Positions 62,097 through 64,000 of a stretch of DNA of 64,000 bases are shown here, one piece after another. This DNA is from Treponema bryantii (GTDB taxonomy: Bacteria > Spirochaetota > Spirochaetia > Treponematales > Treponemataceae). Every line of letters starts with the position of its first letter. Within the stretch, counting starts at the first letter, position 1. The DNA lies in the NCBI RefSeq assembly GCF_900111035.1, contig NZ_FOFU01000010.1:1-64000 (forward strand). The letters are read 5' to 3'. The position numbers and the translations under genes were made by a program. The notes below the pieces were generated by a model. The model made no database searches. It was not told the origin of the DNA and saw only the letters and a list, made by a program, of their open reading frames with translations.

Positions 62097-62717
62097 TTAT
62101 CCCTGCACCTTATGCACCACATACCGAACTTTTCCAATAACTCGGAAGTCTTCACTTTCTCCGTTCTCAGTCATTTCATCATACTTCTTATTATCAGAAA
62201 TAATTCGAACATAATCCTTTGCACGCTGCAATCTTTTTACGAAAGACGCTCCTCGGTAATTAATTGCATAAATACCATCTGTTCCGTCGTAACCAAAGTT
62301 ATCATAAAGGATGATGTCGTTATCAAAGAGAGTCGGCTCCATAGAGTCACCGCGAACATAAGAAGCTCTCATATTGTCTGTATACTTTTTAAGTTCATTT
62401 GGCAAAGCAACATAATCAATAATCTCAGAAGAATCTCCAAACTCCTGGCCGCGTCCTGCAGAAAAAGCCTGCTCGTAAACCGGAATATTAATCACATCTT
62501 TCTGCGGATTTTCAGGATAAGCAGTAAACTCTTCCAGAGTCATCTTAAAAACTTTTAAGATTTTCATAACCTCTTCAAAAGTCGGCATACGGCTGATACA
62601 AATCTTATTGCGTAAAGTCGAAAGTGGAATGCCTGCCTGCTCACAAAGCCATTCCTGATTATGATCTTTTTCAGTGAGAATCTGTTTTACTTTCTTCCAG
62701 AAAATGTCTGCTTCCAT
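62097..62717 (-). CDS. S24-family (LexA/cI-like) repressor
   Basis: A 206-aa regulator. Residues 10-66 are a Xre-type helix-turn-helix (NQEWLCEQAGIPLSTLRNKI). The C-terminal half is an S24 peptidase domain with a cleavage-site AG (87-88 in AFSAGRG), nucleophile S125 in VRGDSMEPTL and K161 in ASFVKRLQ. It is predicted to self-cleave when RecA filaments form. It is divergent from umuD-umuC, which it most likely represses. Its ATG is six bases from a TATTAT box. Confidence 0.92.
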   Translation of the reverse strand: MEADIFWKKVKQILTEKDHNQEWLCEQAGIPLSTLRNKICISRMPTFEEVMKILKVFKMTLEEFTAYPENPQKDVINIPVYEQAFSAGRGQEFGDSSEIIDYVALPNELKKYTDNMRASYVRGDSMEPTLFDNDIILYDNFGYDGTDGIYAINYRGASFVKRLQRAKDYVRIISDNKKYDEMTENGESEDFRVIGKVRYVVHKVQG

Positions 62718-62749
62718 AGCTTAATAATACACCCGATTTTAAAATAAAT

Positions 62750-62808
62750 AAATACCTATTTGAGTATTTTAATTGACAAATCTAAAATCACGCATTATAG
62801 TGATTTTA
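62750..62808 (+). promoter_or_regulatory. umuD promoter with two operator-like inverted repeats
   Basis: TTGACA (62773-62778), 17 bp, TATAGT (62796-62801), nine bases, ATG. TAAAATCAC-N8-GTGATTTTA (62783-62808) covers the -10 box and start site. A related AAATAC-N8-GTATTT (62750-62769) lies just upstream of the -35 box and nearer the divergent repressor gene. Two sites with the same 8-bp spacing suggest binding of the S24 repressor at both promoters. Confidence 0.7.
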
Positions 62809-62810
62809 TC

Positions 62811-63125
62811 ATGATTACAGGTTTTCCAAGTCCCGCTCAGGGCTATGAACAAAAAGGCATAGACTTTAATAACATACTCATAAAGCATCCGTCGGCAACT
62901 GTTGTAATGAGAATTGAAAGCTCAAACTATATCGGCATGGGAATTTATAATGGCGACATTCTTGTAATAGACCGTGCAAAAAAGCTGAATCCAAACAGCC
63001 TTGTAGTCTATGAATCTGAAGGCCGCTTTGTCTTAGGCAGAGTTTATTCAATAAAGAGAACTTTAGAAGATACCATCATCACTGGTGCAGTTACTCATGT
63101 AATTCACACAGTAAAAGAAATATGA
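62811..63125 (+). CDS. umuD: UmuD-like protein encoded directly in the processed (UmuD') form
   Basis: A 104-aa product. It begins MITGFPSPAQGYEQKGIDFN, then HPSATVV. In E. coli UmuD, RecA-stimulated cleavage leaves UmuD' starting GFPSPAADYVEQRIDLN, so this gene encodes almost exactly the cleaved form plus Met-Ile-Thr. The position of the catalytic Lys (E. coli K97, GEFTVKKL) reads GRFVLGRV, so the Lys is lost, while a Ser (S37/S38) remains. It overlaps umuC as ATGA. An in-frame start upstream would run through the promoter and is rejected. Confidence 0.87.
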   Translation: MITGFPSPAQGYEQKGIDFNNILIKHPSATVVMRIESSNYIGMGIYNGDILVIDRAKKLNPNSLVVYESEGRFVLGRVYSIKRTLEDTIITGAVTHVIHTVKEI

Positions 63126-64000
63126 TTTTACATGCAGACGGCAACAGTTTTTATGCATCCTGTGAACAAATCTACCGCCCGGACTTACGCAACAAGCCGG
63201 TGGCAGTTCTTTCAAACAATGACGGTATCATCATCGCCTTAAATAAAGAAGCCAAAGCCTGCGGAATCAAACGCGGTGACCCCTATTTCAAAGTACGGGA
63301 CATCTGTGACTGGAAAGGCATAACAATCTTCTCAAGTAACTACACTCTCTACGCTGATATTTCAAGACGAATTACTTCTATATATATGGAATATGCTCCA
63401 GATATAGAAGAATACTCTATAGATGAAAGCTTTCTCTTTTTCGATAAATGTAACTGGTCTATAAAAGACTATGAAGAAATCGGCCATGACCTTAAACGAC
63501 GCATTGCAAAAGAAGTTGGTATTCCTATTTGCGTAGGAGCTGCCCCAACAAAAACACTTGCCAAGCTCTACAACAAAAAAGCAAAGGAACACGGCGGAGT
63601 CTTTGTCTATAATCCGCGCGAAGTAGATGCCCTGCTCGAATCAGTTGATTGCGGCACAATCTGGGGAATAGGTCCAGCACGTGCACAAAAGCTTTTACTC
63701 CACGGAATCAAAAACGCCCTTATGCTAAAGCACATGCCATTATGCGATGCAAAAAGGCTTCTAACAATTCAGGGATTTGCAACAGTTCAGGAACTAAATG
63801 GAATCCGTTCAGTAGAAAAAGTCACCAGAGAAAAGAAGGAAGTTATCACCTCAAGCCGTCAGTTTTCAGTCAAAGTCGAAAGCATAGAAATCTTAGAATG
63901 TGCCTTAGTCCAGTACACAGAAATTGCAGTAGAAAGACTCCGCCAGCAAAACTGCGAATGCCAGGCAGTACAGGTAACAATTTCCACCTGCAACTATTAT
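63122..64000 (+). CDS. umuC: DNA polymerase V catalytic subunit UmuC (C-terminus outside window)
   Basis: Y-family translesion polymerase. From the ATG at 63122 the frame is open for 293 codons to the right edge. Catalytic residues are visible: HADGNSFYASCEQ (metal Asp and steric-gate Tyr), EEYSIDESFLFF (Asp-Glu pair) and VGAAPTKTLAKLYNKKAKEH. The helix-hairpin-helix region (TIWGIGPARAQKLLLHGI) is present. The little-finger domain is cut by the window end. The middle is highly similar to the remnant at 51896-52786, showing a duplicated umuDC locus. Confidence 0.95.
   Translation, partial: MILHADGNSFYASCEQIYRPDLRNKPVAVLSNNDGIIIALNKEAKACGIKRGDPYFKVRDICDWKGITIFSSNYTLYADISRRITSIYMEYAPDIEEYSIDESFLFFDKCNWSIKDYEEIGHDLKRRIAKEVGIPICVGAAPTKTLAKLYNKKAKEHGGVFVYNPREVDALLESVDCGTIWGIGPARAQKLLLHGIKNALMLKHMPLCDAKRLLTIQGFATVQELNGIRSVEKVTREKKEVITSSRQFSVKVESIEILECALVQYTEIAVERLRQQNCECQAVQVTISTCNYY

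Noticed and set aside
1-64000. CRISPR arrays, rRNA genes, complete IS elements, integrase genes
   Set aside because: Looked for and not seen: no regularly spaced short direct repeats, no rRNA segments, no transposase or integrase proteins among the open frames.

Overview
The window looks like chromosomal DNA from a saccharolytic, anaerobic, host-associated spirochaete of the Treponema type. This is inferred from overall gene style: low GC, an Rnf complex, an Liv transporter, GH31 and GH36 glycosidases, a membrane-anchored EAL protein and a very large secreted Ig-like repeat protein. No rRNA or other marker is present to prove it.

Layout. 1-8309 (minus) is a very AT-rich operon: lnt, an exported 580-residue protein of unknown function, and a giant secreted Ig-like repeat protein that runs off the left edge. 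8464-11761 (minus) is core information processing: rpsF-ssb-rpsR-rplI, then dnaB. 12177-16648 (plus) holds an ankyrin/coiled-coil protein, rsmD, a small conserved-looking protein, a TPR protein and rlmN. 16682-22070 (plus) is an alpha-galactoside-type operon: GH36 glycosidase, a GT-B-like protein, a TetR regulator and a GPH sugar symporter, behind a promoter with a 33-bp inverted repeat. 22134-27413 holds a DUF3298 lipoprotein, an HMA-fold protein without its CxxC, a 2-hydroxyacid dehydrogenase, a CDF transporter and a GH31 enzyme. 27582-32428 (minus) is livJ-H-M-G-F. 32631-33131 is a LeuD-like protein. 33214-39694 (minus) is rnfCDGEAB plus an NCS2 purine permease. 39814-43369 holds a GGDEF/EAL protein, manC and an isochorismatase-family hydrolase.

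From about 43.4 kb to the right edge the window becomes accessory in character. It contains three tRNA-like sequences without a normal anticodon arm, a DUF4160 pair, a four-gene nuclease/helicase/NUDIX operon that looks like an anti-invader system, two WYL regulators, a deletion-fused umuDC pseudogene, a crcB/fluC gene with an in-frame stop, a Vat-like acetyltransferase, a chain of tiny overlapping genes, two near-identical paralogues 4.6 kb apart, about 1 kb of GC-rich palindromic DNA without a credible gene, and an SOS-type locus. In that locus an S24 repressor is divergent from a umuD gene whose product begins almost exactly where E. coli UmuD is cleaved, followed by umuC, which runs off the right edge.

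Two themes recur. Several genes have a good sigma70-type promoter whose -10 box lies only 6-9 bases before the start codon, so their mRNAs should be leaderless or nearly so. Many intergenic gaps hold palindromic REP/MITE-like elements, some sharing a GTCAT end.
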